Positions 8,199 through 19,508 of a stretch of 64,000 nt of DNA are shown here, piece by piece. Source of the stretch: Luteimonas mephitis DSM 12574 (GTDB lineage: Bacteria; Pseudomonadota; Gammaproteobacteria; Xanthomonadales; Xanthomonadaceae); NCBI RefSeq assembly GCF_000422305.1, contig NZ_KE383817.1, positions 192,507 through 256,506 of the forward strand, in the 5' to 3' direction. Position numbers and translations under genes: made by a program. Within the stretch, counting starts at the first letter, position 1. The number at the start of each line of letters is the position of its first letter. The notes under the pieces are model-generated. The model was given only the letters and a program-made list of their open reading frames with translations. It did not search any database and was not told where the DNA came from.

Positions 8199-8888
8199 AT
8201 GCAGAAGCGCATCCTGATCGTCGACGACGAACCCGCCATCCGCGACATGGTCGCCTTCGCGCTGCGCAAGGGCGATTACGAGCCCGCGCATGCCGGCGAT
8301 GCGCGCGAGGCGCAGGAATCGATCGCGGACCGGGTCCCGGACCTGATCCTGCTCGACTGGATGCTGCCGGGCACCAGCGGCATCGAACTGGCCCGCCGCT
8401 GGCGCCGCGACGACCTGACCCGCGAGGTGCCGATCATCATGCTCACCGCGCGCGGCGAGGAGAACGATCGCGTCGGCGGCCTGGAAGCAGGCGTCGACGA
8501 CTACGTGGTCAAGCCGTTCTCCGCGCGCGAACTGCTGGCGCGCATCCGCGCGGTGATGCGGCGCTCACGCGATGACGACGAGGACGGCAGCGTCAGCGTC
8601 GGCGCGCTGCGCATCGACGGCACCGCGCACCGGGTGTTCGCGCACGGCGAGCCGGTCCAGATCGGGCCGACCGAGTACCGGCTGCTGCACTTCTTCATGA
8701 CCCATCCCGAGCGCGTCTACACGCGCACCCAGCTGCTGGACCACGTCTGGGGTGGCAACGTCTACGTCGAGGAGCGGACGGTCGACGTGCACATCCGGCG
8801 CCTGCGCAAGACGCTGGAGCCTTCGGCGCTGGACAACATGGTGCAAACGGTGCGCGGCGCCGGTTACCGCTTCTCCGCCGCGGTGTGA
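8199..8888 (+). CDS. phoB: Phosphate regulon response regulator PhoB
   Basis: A 229-residue OmpR-type response regulator. The receiver domain (1-120) has the acidic pair at residues 9-10 or 10-11, phosphoacceptor D53 in LILLDWMLPG, the conserved Thr in MLTARGEEND and Lys in YVVKPFSARE. The winged-helix DNA-binding domain follows, with EYRLLHFFMTHPERVYTRTQ and RTVDVHIRRLRKTLE, ending YRFSAAV. On phosphate limitation PhoR phosphorylates it and it activates Pho box promoters. Its own promoter carries a Pho box at 8123-8140. It is followed by phoR after 167 bases, or directly if phoR starts at the GTG at 8885. Confidence 0.96.
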   Translation: MQKRILIVDDEPAIRDMVAFALRKGDYEPAHAGDAREAQESIADRVPDLILLDWMLPGTSGIELARRWRRDDLTREVPIIMLTARGEENDRVGGLEAGVDDYVVKPFSARELLARIRAVMRRSRDDDEDGSVSVGALRIDGTAHRVFAHGEPVQIGPTEYRLLHFFMTHPERVYTRTQLLDHVWGGNVYVEERTVDVHIRRLRKTLEPSALDNMVQTVRGAGYRFSAAV

Positions 8889-9055
8889 CGAGCGCGATCG
8901 TGCACGCGGGGCCGCGCGGTCCGCTGCCATTTGTCGCACGCCGCACCGATGCCCGGACCACGGCGGCTTTTCCAAACCCGGCGCGCGGCCCGTACTATCG
9001 TGGCATCGCGAACTCTCCTGCCACCGGTTCCGGCACCACCCATCCCGGCCTTCCG

Positions 9056-10413
9056 ATGATGCCTCCCCACACCCGCCGCGCATGGACCAGGACGCTCGGC
9101 CAGCTTGCATTGGTGCTGGTCGCGTCGCTGCTGGCCGGGCTGGTGGTCGGCCAGCCGTGGCCGCTGCTCGCGGTCGCCGCGCTGGGCGTGGTCGCGTGGC
9201 ATTACTGGAAACTGCGCGACGTGCTGCTGCGGCTGACCGCGCGCCAGCGGGTCGAACCGTCCGGCGGCGACGGCGTGTGGAACGAGCTCGACCGGCTGCT
9301 GTACCGAACCCAGGAGGAAATGCGCGGCCGCAAGCGGCGCTTGGTCGAAATGCTGCGTGCCTACAGCGCCGCCGCAGCCGCCCTGCCCGACGCGGTGGTG
9401 GTGATCGAACGCAACAACCAGCGCGTGCGCTGGTTCAACGACGCCGCGACCCGGCTGCTGGGCCTGCGCTACCCCGACGACGTCGACGCCGGGGTCGGCG
9501 AACGCCTGCAGCCGCTGCCGGTCTCGCGCTGGCTGGCGGCCGGCCGCCACGCCGAGCCGATGATCGATGCGGCATCGCCGGTCGACCCGTCTTTGCGCCT
9601 GAGCCTGCGCCTGATCCCGTATTCGGATGAACTCTGGCTGCTGGTCGCGCGCGACGTGAGCAAGATGATGCGGCTGGAGCACATGCGCCGCGACTTCGTC
9701 GCCAACGTCTCGCATGAACTGCGGACGCCGCTGACGGTGGTGCACGGCTACCTCGACATGCTCGACCCGGACGAACAGCCCGAATGGGCGCCCATCCTGC
9801 AGGAAATGCGCCGCCAGTCGCAGCGCATGACCCAGCTGGTCGAAGACCTGCTGACGCTGTCGCGGCTGGAGGCCCAGGACGGCGTGGTCGACGAGGAGGT
9901 GGCGATGGATTCGATGCTGGTGACGCTGCGGCGCGAGGCCGAGGCGCTGAGCCAGCGCCGCCATGCCATCAGCGTCGAGGACAGCGCCGGCGTCGACCTG
10001 CTTGGTTCGACGCGCGAGCTGCACAGCGCATTTTCCAACCTGGTCGGCAACGCAGTGCGCTACACGCCGGCGGGCGGCAGCATCGCCATCGCCTTCGCCC
10101 GCAGCGTGGACGGCGGTGCCGAGCTGTCGGTGCGCGACAGCGGCTACGGCATCCCGGCCGCGCACCTGCCGCGCATCACCGAACGCTTCTACCGCGTCTC
10201 CACCAGCCGTTCGCGCGAATCCGGCGGCACCGGACTGGGCCTGGCGATCGTCAAGCACATCCTGCAGCTGCACCAGGCGCGGCTGGAAATCGACAGCGAA
10301 GTCGGCCGCGGCAGCACCTTCAGTTGCCGCTTCGGACCCGAGCGCGTCCACCCCCGCGACCGCGTCGCCGCCTCCGCTCCCGCTGCGTCCATCCCGACTT
10401 CCGTGCCCGGCCC

Positions 10414-10417
<4 letters not shown>
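9056..10417 (+). CDS. phoR: Phosphate sensor histidine kinase PhoR
   Basis: Inner-membrane kinase that phosphorylates PhoB when phosphate is scarce. It has 453 residues. Two hydrophobic helices at about 14-50 are joined by only a few residues, the usual PhoR topology with no real periplasmic domain. A PAS-like region (VVVIERNNQRVRWFNDAATR) is followed by the dimerisation box with H220 in FVANVSHELRTPLT, the N box GNAVRYTPAGG, and the G boxes DSGYGIP and GTGLGLAIVKHIL. I start at the ATG pair 9056/9059; a GTG at 8885, overlapping the phoB stop, would add a basic segment of 57 residues. The stop overlaps the ppk start (ATGA). Confidence 0.93.
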
Positions 10418-12503
<2,086 letters not shown>

Positions 12504-12507
<4 letters not shown>

Positions 12508-14054
12508 GCCCGACCACTGCCGCCCTGCCTGGCTTCGTCCCCACCACCGCCGAGCCGCTGCGCGACGGCGACATGCTCGCCGCCATCGACCTGGGCTCCA
12601 ACAGCTTCCACATGGTGGTGGCGCGCTACACGCTGGGGCAGCTGCGCATCGTCGACCGCCTGCGCGAAACCGTGCGCCTGGCCGAAGGCCTGGACGGCAA
12701 GGGCGGATTGACGCTCGAAGTACGGCAGCGCGCATTCGAATGCCTGTCGCGCTTCGGCCAGCGCATCCGTGACATACCCCGGCAGCACGTGCGCGCGGTG
12801 GCCACCAACACGGTGCGCGCACTGTCGGCGCCGCAGGCGTTCCTGGTGCCGGCGGAAACCGCGCTCGGCCACGTCATCGAGGTCATCGCCGGCCGCGAGG
12901 AAGCGCGCCTGGTCTACCTCGGCGTCGCCCATGCGCAGCCGCCGAAGAACGGCCTCCTGCGGCTGGTGATCGACATCGGCGGCGGCTCCACCGAATGCAT
13001 CATCGGCTCGGGCTTCGACGCCATCGAGCGCGAGAGCCTGCAGGTCGGCTGCGTCGCCAGCACCCGGCGATTCTTCGAAAGCGGCAAGCTCACGCGCAGG
13101 AAGTGGAACGACGCGCTGGTCGAGGTCACCGCCGAGTTCCTGCAGTTCGCCGGCACCTATCGCACGCTGGGCTGGCAGGAAGTGCTGGGCTCGTCGGGCA
13201 CCAACAAGGCGATCGGCGACATCTGCGCGGCGATGAACCTCACCAAGGGTTCGGTCACCGCCGAAGCGCTGCCGCAGGTGCGCGAGCGGCTGCTGCGCGC
13301 CGGCCGCATCGACGACATCGACCTGCCCGGCCTGTCGGACGAACGGCGGCCGATCATCGCCGGCGGCGTGCTGGTGCTGGAAGCGGCATTCGCCGCGCTC
13401 GGCCTGCAGCGCATGGCGGTGAGCAAGGCGGCGCTGCGCGAGGGCGTGCTGTACGACATGCTCGGCAGGAACCGCGACGAGGATCCGCGCGATGCCTCGG
13501 TTGCCGCGCTGATGCTGCGCTACGGCGTCGATGCCGACCAGGCGGTGCGCGTGGAAAGCACCGCGCTGGCGCTGTTCGACCAGGTCGCCGCGGCGTGGCG
13601 GCTTGGCCCCGACGACCGCCTGCTGCTCGGCTGGGCCGCGCGCCTGCACGAGGTGGGCCTGGCCATCGCCCACAGCCAATACCACGTGCATGGGGCCTAC
13701 GTGCTGGAGCATTCCGACATCGCAGGCTTCTCGCGCCAGGAGCAGCAGTTCATCGCCGCGCTGGTGCGCACCCATCGGCGCAAGATCCCCAAGGCCGCGT
13801 TCAACGCCCTGCCCGAGCGCCTGCTGTCGTCCGCGCGGCGCACCGCCGCGCTGCTGCGCATCGCGGTGCTGCTGCATCGCGGCTACGACGCGCGCGAGAT
13901 CGCGCGCCTGGACGCCGCCGCCGAAGGCCGCTCGCTGGCCGTCGCGCTGGCCCGCGAATGGCTCGAACCGCGCCCGCTGCTGCGCGCGGACATGGCCAGC
14001 GAACCGGCGCTGATGGCGCCGCTGGACGTCGCGCTGGCATTTGACGTGCTGTAG
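12504..14054 (+). CDS. ppx: Exopolyphosphatase (Ppx/GppA family)
   Basis: Releases orthophosphate processively from the ends of polyphosphate, and family members may also hydrolyse pppGpp. It has 516 residues. The actin-like ATPase fold carries the phosphate-1 motif AAIDLGSNSFHMVVAR (about 30-45) and the phosphate-2 motif VIDIGGGSTECIIG, with the acidic catalytic region around AGREEARLVYLGV. The C-terminal HD-like helical domain includes WAARLHEVGLAIAHSQYHVH. The ATG overlaps the ppk1 stop, giving a synthesis and degradation pair under one transcript. No terminator is evident after the stop. Confidence 0.96.
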
Positions 14055-14231
14055 CGCTTTTCCGCACCATCATTCGCCGTGCAAGCCCGGCACGACACGC
14101 GCCGGCGATGTCGACCTGCACCGTGGCGACGCGGGCGCGCCGCCTGTCACCGAACCGCCACCACCGTGCAATACGCGCTTCATCGCTGGCCGCGACCATG
14201 CCCGCATCCGCCGCTGCCCGCCGGGCCACCG

Positions 14232-14582
14232 ATGCACCATGCGATCGTCACCGAAACCTGGCCACCCGAGATCAACGGCGTTGCGCTGACGGTGCGGGCC
14301 CTGGAACGGGGATTGCGCGCGCGCAGCCACGACGTGTCGCTGGTGCGGTCGCGGCAGTCGCCGGCGCAGGCCGAGCAAGCCGGTGAAACGCTGGTGCGCG
14401 GCGCCGGCCTGCCGCGCTAACCGGGATTGAAGTTCGGTCTGCCGGCCACCGGGCGATTGTTGCGGCTGTGGCGCGAGTCCCGCCCCGATGCGGTCTACGT
14501 CGCCACCAAAGGCCCTCTCATCGCCCTGATGCCGATGCGCGTATCGCTGTGGCTGGTGCCCGGCGTAAGCCGGCTTTCCTGA
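14232..14582 (+). pseudogene. Decayed GT4-type glycosyltransferase gene
   Basis: Starts with MHHAIVTETWPPEINGVALT, typical of the N-terminal Rossmann domain of GT4 glycosyltransferases (mannosyltransferase-like). After 62 codons a TAA (14418-14420) interrupts the frame. The same frame continues as PGLKFGLPATGRLLRLW, then RPDAVYVATKGPL, just as intact family members read across LPRYPGL...; a Tyr codon has apparently become TAA. After about 14518 similarity is lost and a second stop comes at 14580. Only about 100 of the usual 350 or more codons remain. The flanks 14055-14231 and 14583-14700 hold no gene. It may be an old remnant of an envelope glycan gene. Confidence 0.75.
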
Positions 14583-14603
14583 GCAGCCCTCCCGGAACGA
14601 CGT

Positions 14604-14627
14604 AGGTCGGGGCTACGCCCCCGACCT
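14604..14627. repeat. Short hairpin element AGGTCGGGG / CCCCGACCT
   Basis: A perfect nine-base inverted repeat with a six-base loop (CTACGC), between the glycosyltransferase remnant and the end of creD. It differs from the 26-bp REP-like family but, like it, sits between convergent genes (ppx and creD) and could act as a bidirectional terminator, although no T run follows. Confidence 0.6.
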
Positions 14628-14704
14628 GCGGCCGCTCCCGCGACTGGCGCGGGTGCGGGAAGCAGTCCTGCCTTCGCCGCACCGCGCGCCATGCGAGGAT
14701 GTCG

Positions 14705-16057
14705 TCAGCCCGTCGCCGAAATCCGATACCAGTCCACCTTGCGCGTCAGCACCATGATCGCGGCCAGGATCACGAACAGCAGGCCGGCGCCGAGCACCAG
14801 CGCGTTGTCCTCGGAAACCAGCAGCCCATAGAGCGCCGCGTACAGCGTCGCCAGCATCGTCGCGAAACCCACGCCGCGCAGCGTGCTGTGCAGCACCGCG
14901 CTGAGATAGAAGCCAAGCAGCCCGATGCACGCTGCGCTCGCGGCGAGGTATGCCCAGCCGAACTCGACGTGCTCGGACAGGCTGACCAGCAGCAGGAAGA
15001 AGATCGCCAGGGCCAGGCCGACCAGGCCGTACTGGATCGGGTGGATGCGCAGCTGCTTGATCAGCTCGAACATGAAGAAGCCGACGAAGGTCAGCGCCAC
15101 GAACAGCAGGCCGTACTTGGTGGCGCGATCGGCCTTGGTATAGATATCGACCGGGTCGATCAGCGCCAGCCCGATGCTGTCGATGCCCGACAGCGCGTCT
15201 GGCTCCGAGAGCGCCTTCCCGCCGCGCTGCATCTCGCGCAGGTACAGCGCCTGGGTGTTCGCGGCCAGCGCGGGCAGCTCCCACTGCGCGCGGAAGCCGT
15301 CGTTGCCCACGTCCAGCGTCCCCGGCGACAGGGTGCCGATGGAACTCGGGTGCGGCCACGGCGAGTCGAGCGCGACATGGTTGCTGTCGCCCAGCGGCAC
15401 CACGTCCAGCGCTTCGGTCCCGGCCAGGGTGAAATCGAAGCGGGTCTGCAGCTTCAGCTGCTGCCCCGCCAGCGGCACCGGCAGCTGCGCATGCACGCCG
15501 CCACCGCCCTGTTCGTCCAGTCCCTGCAGCACCGGCATCTCGCGCCCGTCCACGCGCAGCCGCGGCTTTCCGCGCAGGCCGCGCACATCACCGATGGCGT
15601 AGCCCAGCCGCGGCTGGCCGATGCTGCGCGCACGCGCAGGCGCGCCCTCGCCCAGGGCCGCATCGGCGGGAATGCGCACGTCGAAGCTTGCCTGCGCATG
15701 CCCTTGCCATGCGTAAACGCGCACCTTGTACAGCCCGCTCCTGCGGATTTCCGGCCGCAGGGTCCCGCCGACATCCAGCGTCTTCGGGAAGAACACCCAC
15801 TGTCGCTCCTCGATGCGCTGCACGGTCTGCTCGACGCCGTACTTGTCGCGCTCGACCACCTCGACCTGCTCGCGATACGGCACCACCAGTACCGGCCCGG
15901 CGAACGATTGCCGTCCGGCAACGCTGCGCGCCACCTTCTCCACCGCCTGCGCGCGATAGCCCTCGCGTTCCTGGATGACCCCGCGGATCATCGTCAGTGG
16001 CACCAGGATGGCCAGGGTCAGGCCCAGCACCATCAGTATCTTCAAGCCCAGTCGCAT
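14705..16057 (-). CDS. creD: Inner membrane protein CreD
   Basis: A 450-residue inner-membrane protein of the CreD family, involved in envelope homeostasis and, in some species, in beta-lactam and colicin responses. One N-terminal helix (about 6-25) is followed by a large periplasmic domain with the family pattern GPVLVVPYREQVEV and a row of Gly/Pro-rich beta segments. After about residue 300, VDIYTKADRATKYGLLFVAL leads into five or six C-terminal membrane helices. The ATG at 16057 follows GGGGAAG. A perfect CreB tag lies 69 bases upstream, at 16126-16141, so it is the expected main target of the creBC system encoded just upstream. Confidence 0.94.
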   Translation of the reverse strand: MRLGLKILMVLGLTLAILVPLTMIRGVIQEREGYRAQAVEKVARSVAGRQSFAGPVLVVPYREQVEVVERDKYGVEQTVQRIEERQWVFFPKTLDVGGTLRPEIRRSGLYKVRVYAWQGHAQASFDVRIPADAALGEGAPARARSIGQPRLGYAIGDVRGLRGKPRLRVDGREMPVLQGLDEQGGGGVHAQLPVPLAGQQLKLQTRFDFTLAGTEALDVVPLGDSNHVALDSPWPHPSSIGTLSPGTLDVGNDGFRAQWELPALAANTQALYLREMQRGGKALSEPDALSGIDSIGLALIDPVDIYTKADRATKYGLLFVALTFVGFFMFELIKQLRIHPIQYGLVGLALAIFFLLLVSLSEHVEFGWAYLAASAACIGLLGFYLSAVLHSTLRGVGFATMLATLYAALYGLLVSEDNALVLGAGLLFVILAAIMVLTRKVDWYRISATG

Positions 16058-16125
16058 CGTGCTTCCCCTCGTCGTAGTGAGGGCTGCACGATGGGCGCAC
16101 GACGCGGCGGCACGATGATGCGACG

Positions 16126-16141
16126 GTGAAGTGGTGGTGAA
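16126..16141 (-). promoter_or_regulatory. CreB binding site (cre tag) upstream of creD
   Basis: On the minus strand the sequence reads TTCAC CACCAC TTCAC, an exact match to the published cre tag TTCAC-N6-TTCAC that phosphorylated CreB recognises in E. coli. It lies between creC and the creD start. It supports separate CreB-controlled transcription of creD. Confidence 0.8.
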
Positions 16142-16151
16142 GCGCGCCCTC

Positions 16152-16177
16152 GCAGGAGCGGCGGGAGTGGCTCCTAC
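16152..16177. repeat. Short REP-like hairpin containing the creC stop codon
   Basis: GCAGGAGC (16152-16159) and GCTCCTAC (16170-16177) form a short hairpin that looks like a collapsed REP-like repeat, with both outer ends kept and the centre lost. The TAG stop of creC (16174-16176, minus strand) is formed by the GTAGGAGC end of the element. Confidence 0.6.
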
Positions 16178-17613
16178 AAGGTGCTTGCAAGCGGCAGCTC
16201 GAGCGTGGCAACGGCGCCGCCGCCCTCTCGGTTGGCCAGCACGGCGTGGCCGCCATGCAGCTGCGCCACCTGCGCAACGAAGCACAGCCCCAGGCCGCTG
16301 CTGCGGCTGCCACCGTCGGGGCGCGGCAGCGAGTAGAAGCGTTCGAACACACGGCCGATGGCGTAGTCCGGCACGCCGGGTCCGCGATCGGCCACGTCGA
16401 TCCGCAGCGCGCTTCCCGCCCGCTGCACCGCGACCTCGACCACGCTGCCGCGCGGCGCGAAGTCGATCGCGTTGTCGAGCAGGTTGGCGATGGCCTGCCG
16501 CAGCAGGAATGGATCGCCCTCGGCCACGGCGGCGGCATCAACGTCGTCGCGCACCAGCGTCACGCCCGCTGCTTTTGCTTCGGTCTCCACCTGCGCCATC
16601 GCGTCGTCGACCAGCATGGCCAGCGCCACCGGCTCGGGCTGCTCGATGCGCTGGCGGTGCTCGACCGCCGCCAGTGCCAGCAGCTTGTCGATCATCTGCG
16701 CCATCCGTTCGCCCTGCGCGCGGATGGTGGCGACGAAGCGGGCGCGGTCGGCCTCGGGCAGCGGCGATTCGAGCAGTTCGGCGCTGCCGCGGATCGCCGA
16801 CAGCGGGCTCTTGAGTTCGTGCGTGAGCGCGTGCACGTATTGCTCGACGTACTGCTTGCCCTCTAGCCGGTCGCGCATGGTCTGCAGCGCGCGGCCGAGG
16901 TCGCCGAACTCGCCGGCGGTCTTCGGCAGCTCGACGCGCTCGCCCGCGGTGACCGCCTGCGCGTAGCGCTGCAATCGCCCGACCTGGCGCGACAGCCACC
17001 ATGCCGCCAGCACCCCGACCAGCAGGGCGGTGCCCAGCAGCACCAGGCCCCAGCGCAGCACCGCCCGCTGGCTGCGCTCGATGAACGGCGCGATCGCCTG
17101 GTTCGGCTTGGCCACGGTCAGCACGCCGGAGATGCGGCCGTCGGCGTCTCGGATCGGCGCGGCGACGTGCATCACCGTGGAATTCTCGTCGACGGGATCG
17201 CTGCGGGTGGAGCGCGCGCCGTACTCCCCGCGCAGGGTGAGGTAGACGTCGTTCCAGCGCGAGTAATCGCGGCCGATGTCGCGGCCGGTCGAATCGAACA
17301 CCACGATGCCGCGCGCATCGGTGACGTACACGCGGTAATCGGCCGAGTGTTTGCGGAAGCCCCAGATCCGCGCATCGATGTCGCGGGCGGCCAGGCCGCG
17401 CACGCGGGCGGCGAAGCGGCCATCGTTGATGCGTCCCGCGAGGAAGTCGTCGCTGGCCAGTTCCGCCAGCACGTTGGCGGTGTCGGCGAGCGTGTCCTCC
17501 ATCGCCTGGCGCACGCCCGGCTTGACCTGCTGCACGAACACGTTGCCCAGCAGCCACGCGGCCAGCGCGACGATGACGAAGTACCCCAGCAGGATGCGCA
17601 GGCCGATCTTCAT
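16174..17613 (-). CDS. creC: Sensor histidine kinase CreC
   Basis: A 479-residue membrane sensor kinase of the CreBC system. Membrane helices at about 7-29 and 184-206 flank a periplasmic sensor domain (DYRVYVTDARGIVVFDSTGR, a PAS/dCache-like fold typical of CreC). A HAMP linker (about 208-255) is followed by H265 in HALTHELKSPLSAIRG, the N box NLLDNAIDFAPRG, DRGPGVPDYAIG and SSGLGLCFVAQV. Start ATG 17613 follows GGTAAGG. It lies 50 bases after creB. The last residues (ELPLASTL) end at a stop supplied by a repeat element, so the original C terminus may have been altered by a few residues. Confidence 0.94.
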   Translation of the reverse strand: MKIGLRILLGYFVIVALAAWLLGNVFVQQVKPGVRQAMEDTLADTANVLAELASDDFLAGRINDGRFAARVRGLAARDIDARIWGFRKHSADYRVYVTDARGIVVFDSTGRDIGRDYSRWNDVYLTLRGEYGARSTRSDPVDENSTVMHVAAPIRDADGRISGVLTVAKPNQAIAPFIERSQRAVLRWGLVLLGTALLVGVLAAWWLSRQVGRLQRYAQAVTAGERVELPKTAGEFGDLGRALQTMRDRLEGKQYVEQYVHALTHELKSPLSAIRGSAELLESPLPEADRARFVATIRAQGERMAQMIDKLLALAAVEHRQRIEQPEPVALAMLVDDAMAQVETEAKAAGVTLVRDDVDAAAVAEGDPFLLRQAIANLLDNAIDFAPRGSVVEVAVQRAGSALRIDVADRGPGVPDYAIGRVFERFYSLPRPDGGSRSSGLGLCFVAQVAQLHGGHAVLANREGGGAVATLELPLASTL

Positions 17614-17663
17614 CCGCGCGACCTTACCCGTGGGTCCGTGGCATGCGGGAATCCGGCACGGCG

Positions 17664-18356
17664 TCAGTGCCCCGCCGCGTCGAGCGAATAGCCGAGGCCG
17701 CGATGGGTGTGGATCGGATCGTCGTCCGGCGCCAGCGCGCGCAGCTTGGCGCGCAGGGTCTTGACGTGGGTGTCGACGGTGCGGTCGCCGCTTTCCAGCG
17801 CATCGCCCCAGACGCGGTCCATCAGCTGCGCGCGCGACAGCACCGCGCCGGGCCGCGCGAGCAGCGCGGCGAGCAGGCCGTATTCGTAGCGGGTCAGGTC
17901 GAGCGCATGGCCGCGGTAGCGGATGCGCATGCCCTCGGCATCGTGTTCGAACGCGCCCGCGGAACGCGTCGATGCCGGCGCGTGCCCGGTGGCGGCGTGC
18001 ACCCGCCGCAGCAGCGCGCGCACCCGCGCCACCAACTCGCGCGGCGAGAACGGCTTGACCACGTAGTCGTCGGCGCCCAGCTCCAGTCCGAGCACGCGAT
18101 CGGCCTCGGCGTCGCGCGCGGTGAGGAAGATCACCGGCAGGTCGCGCTCGCGACGCAGTTCGCGGCACAGGGCGAAGCCGCCGATGTCCGGCAGGCCGAC
18201 GTCGAGGATCACCAGGTCGTGGTGCGCCGCGCGCGCGGCTTGCAGCGCGGCCTGCCCGGTCAGGCAGTGCTCGGCCGCGAAGCCCTCCGCGCGCAGCGCG
18301 TAGAGCACGGTGTCGGCGATGGCGGTTTCGTCTTCGACGAGGAGGATCGAGGGCAT
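17664..18356 (-). CDS. creB: Response regulator CreB
   Basis: A 230-residue OmpR-type regulator paired with CreC. The receiver domain has E9-D10-E, phosphoacceptor D52 in LVILDVGLPDIGG, FLTARDAEADR and DDYVVKPFSPRELVAR. The C-terminal winged helix contains TRYEYGLLAALLARPGAVLS and the recognition region RTVDTHVKTLRAKL, ending GYSLDAAGH. It activates genes carrying the cre tag, one of which lies in front of creD here. The ATG at 18356 matches the family start (MPSILLVEDE); an upstream ATG would add 15 residues. It is divergent from rlmJ, with about 140 bases between. Confidence 0.94.
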   Translation of the reverse strand: MPSILLVEDETAIADTVLYALRAEGFAAEHCLTGQAALQAARAAHHDLVILDVGLPDIGGFALCRELRRERDLPVIFLTARDAEADRVLGLELGADDYVVKPFSPRELVARVRALLRRVHAATGHAPASTRSAGAFEHDAEGMRIRYRGHALDLTRYEYGLLAALLARPGAVLSRAQLMDRVWGDALESGDRTVDTHVKTLRAKLRALAPDDDPIHTHRGLGYSLDAAGH

Positions 18357-18496
18357 GGCGGAAGGCCGGGATTCTGGATTCGCAATGGCGGGCTCCGGCA
18401 AGGCTACGGCCTTCCACGGGGTTCGTCACCGCCGGCGACCGGCACATACGCGCTACGCTTCCTCGAATCCCCGCCCCCGAGTCCGATCCCGGCCGC

Positions 18497-19354
18497 ATGA
18501 ATTACCGCCACGCCTTCCACGCCGGCAACCACGCCGATGTCCTCAAGCACGTCGCGCTGCTCGCGGTCTGCGATGCGCTGGTCGCCAAGCCGTCGCCCTG
18601 CTTCGCGCTCGACACCCACGCCGGCCGCGGACTGTACCGGCTCGGATCGGCGTCGGCCCAGCGCACCGGCGAGGCCGATGACGGCATCGGTCGGCTGCTG
18701 GTCGAGCGCCCGCGCACGCCGGCGATCACGCGCTACCTGGCCGCGGTGGAGGCCTGCCGGGCGATCCACGGCCACGACGCCTACCCCGGCTCGCCGTGGC
18801 TGCTGGCATACGCGCTGCGCGATTCCGACCGCATCGCCTGCTGCGAGCTGCAGCCGGTTGAAGCGGCTGCGCTGCGTGCGAACTTCGCCGGCGATGGCCG
18901 CGTCGTGGTGCACGAGCGCGACGGTTACGCGGCGATCCGCGCGCTGCTGCCGCCGAAGCACGGCGCGATCCGCTATGGCCGCGGCCTGGTGCTGGTCGAC
19001 CCCCCCTACGAGGCCCAGCTCGACGAGTTCGACGCCGCGCTGGCCGCGCTGAAGGAAGCGCTGGCGCGGTGGCCGCAGGCCACCTGCGCGCTGTGGTACC
19101 CCATCAAGCAGCGGCGGGTGCTTCAACCATTCCTGCGCAAGGCTGCGCGGCTGCCGGCGAAATCCGCACTGGTCGCCGAACTGCTGGTGCGCCCGGACGA
19201 TTCGCCGCTGCGCATGAATGGCAGCGGCCTGCTCCTGCTCAACGCCCCGTGGCAGCTCGATTCCACCCTGCAACCTGCGCTGCGCGGGCTGCAAGGCGCA
19301 CTGGGCGAAACGGGCGCGTCGACGCGCCTGGAGTGGCTGCGGTCACCGGCGTAG
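18497..19354 (+). CDS. rlmJ: 23S rRNA (adenine-2030 N6)-methyltransferase RlmJ
   Basis: Methylates A2030 of 23S rRNA using S-adenosylmethionine. The 285-residue protein starts with the family motif MNYRHAFHAGNHADVLKHVA. The SAM site is FALDTHAGRGLY (about 35-46) and the catalytic motif is D-P-P-Y in GLVLVDPPYEAQ (about 164-175). The inserted helical subdomain characteristic of RlmJ lies between them, around the stretch from TRYLAAVEACRA to AYPGSPWLLAYAL. It is monocistronic and convergent with the following cation transporter, with a REP-like repeat in between. Confidence 0.95.
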   Translation: MNYRHAFHAGNHADVLKHVALLAVCDALVAKPSPCFALDTHAGRGLYRLGSASAQRTGEADDGIGRLLVERPRTPAITRYLAAVEACRAIHGHDAYPGSPWLLAYALRDSDRIACCELQPVEAAALRANFAGDGRVVVHERDGYAAIRALLPPKHGAIRYGRGLVLVDPPYEAQLDEFDAALAALKEALARWPQATCALWYPIKQRRVLQPFLRKAARLPAKSALVAELLVRPDDSPLRMNGSGLLLLNAPWQLDSTLQPALRGLQGALGETGASTRLEWLRSPA

Positions 19355-19370
19355 GTCCGCGATCACATTC

Positions 19371-19447
19371 GCAGGGCCGGCTGCAGCCGCGTGCGCTTGC
19401 AGGACACGACCGTTGCGCAAGGAGTTCGCGGCTGAAGCCGCTCCTGC
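19371..19447. repeat. Degenerate REP-like inverted repeat
   Basis: The left arm GCAGGGCCGGCTGCAGCCGC (from 19371) and the right arm TTCGCGGCTGAAGCCGCTCC (19425 to 19447) are imperfect inverse copies of the 26-bp family at 2607. It lies between convergent rlmJ and the CDF transporter gene. Confidence 0.75.
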
Positions 19448-19508
19448 AAGGAGCAAGCGGGCATCGGGATGCATGCGGCGTTTGCCGGTGCGACCCGTGC
19501 GCACCGGC

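Noticed and set aside
8885-9055. GTG start for phoR overlapping the phoB stop
   Set aside because: It would add 57 residues of basic, unconserved sequence before the first membrane helix. The ATG pair at 9056 fits the family, although the coupling cannot be fully excluded.
16174-18498. A 774-codon frame that joins creC with sequence upstream across creB
   Set aside because: The upstream part is creB read in another frame. CreC has a good ATG with a ribosome binding site at 17613 and creB is complete, so there is no fusion.
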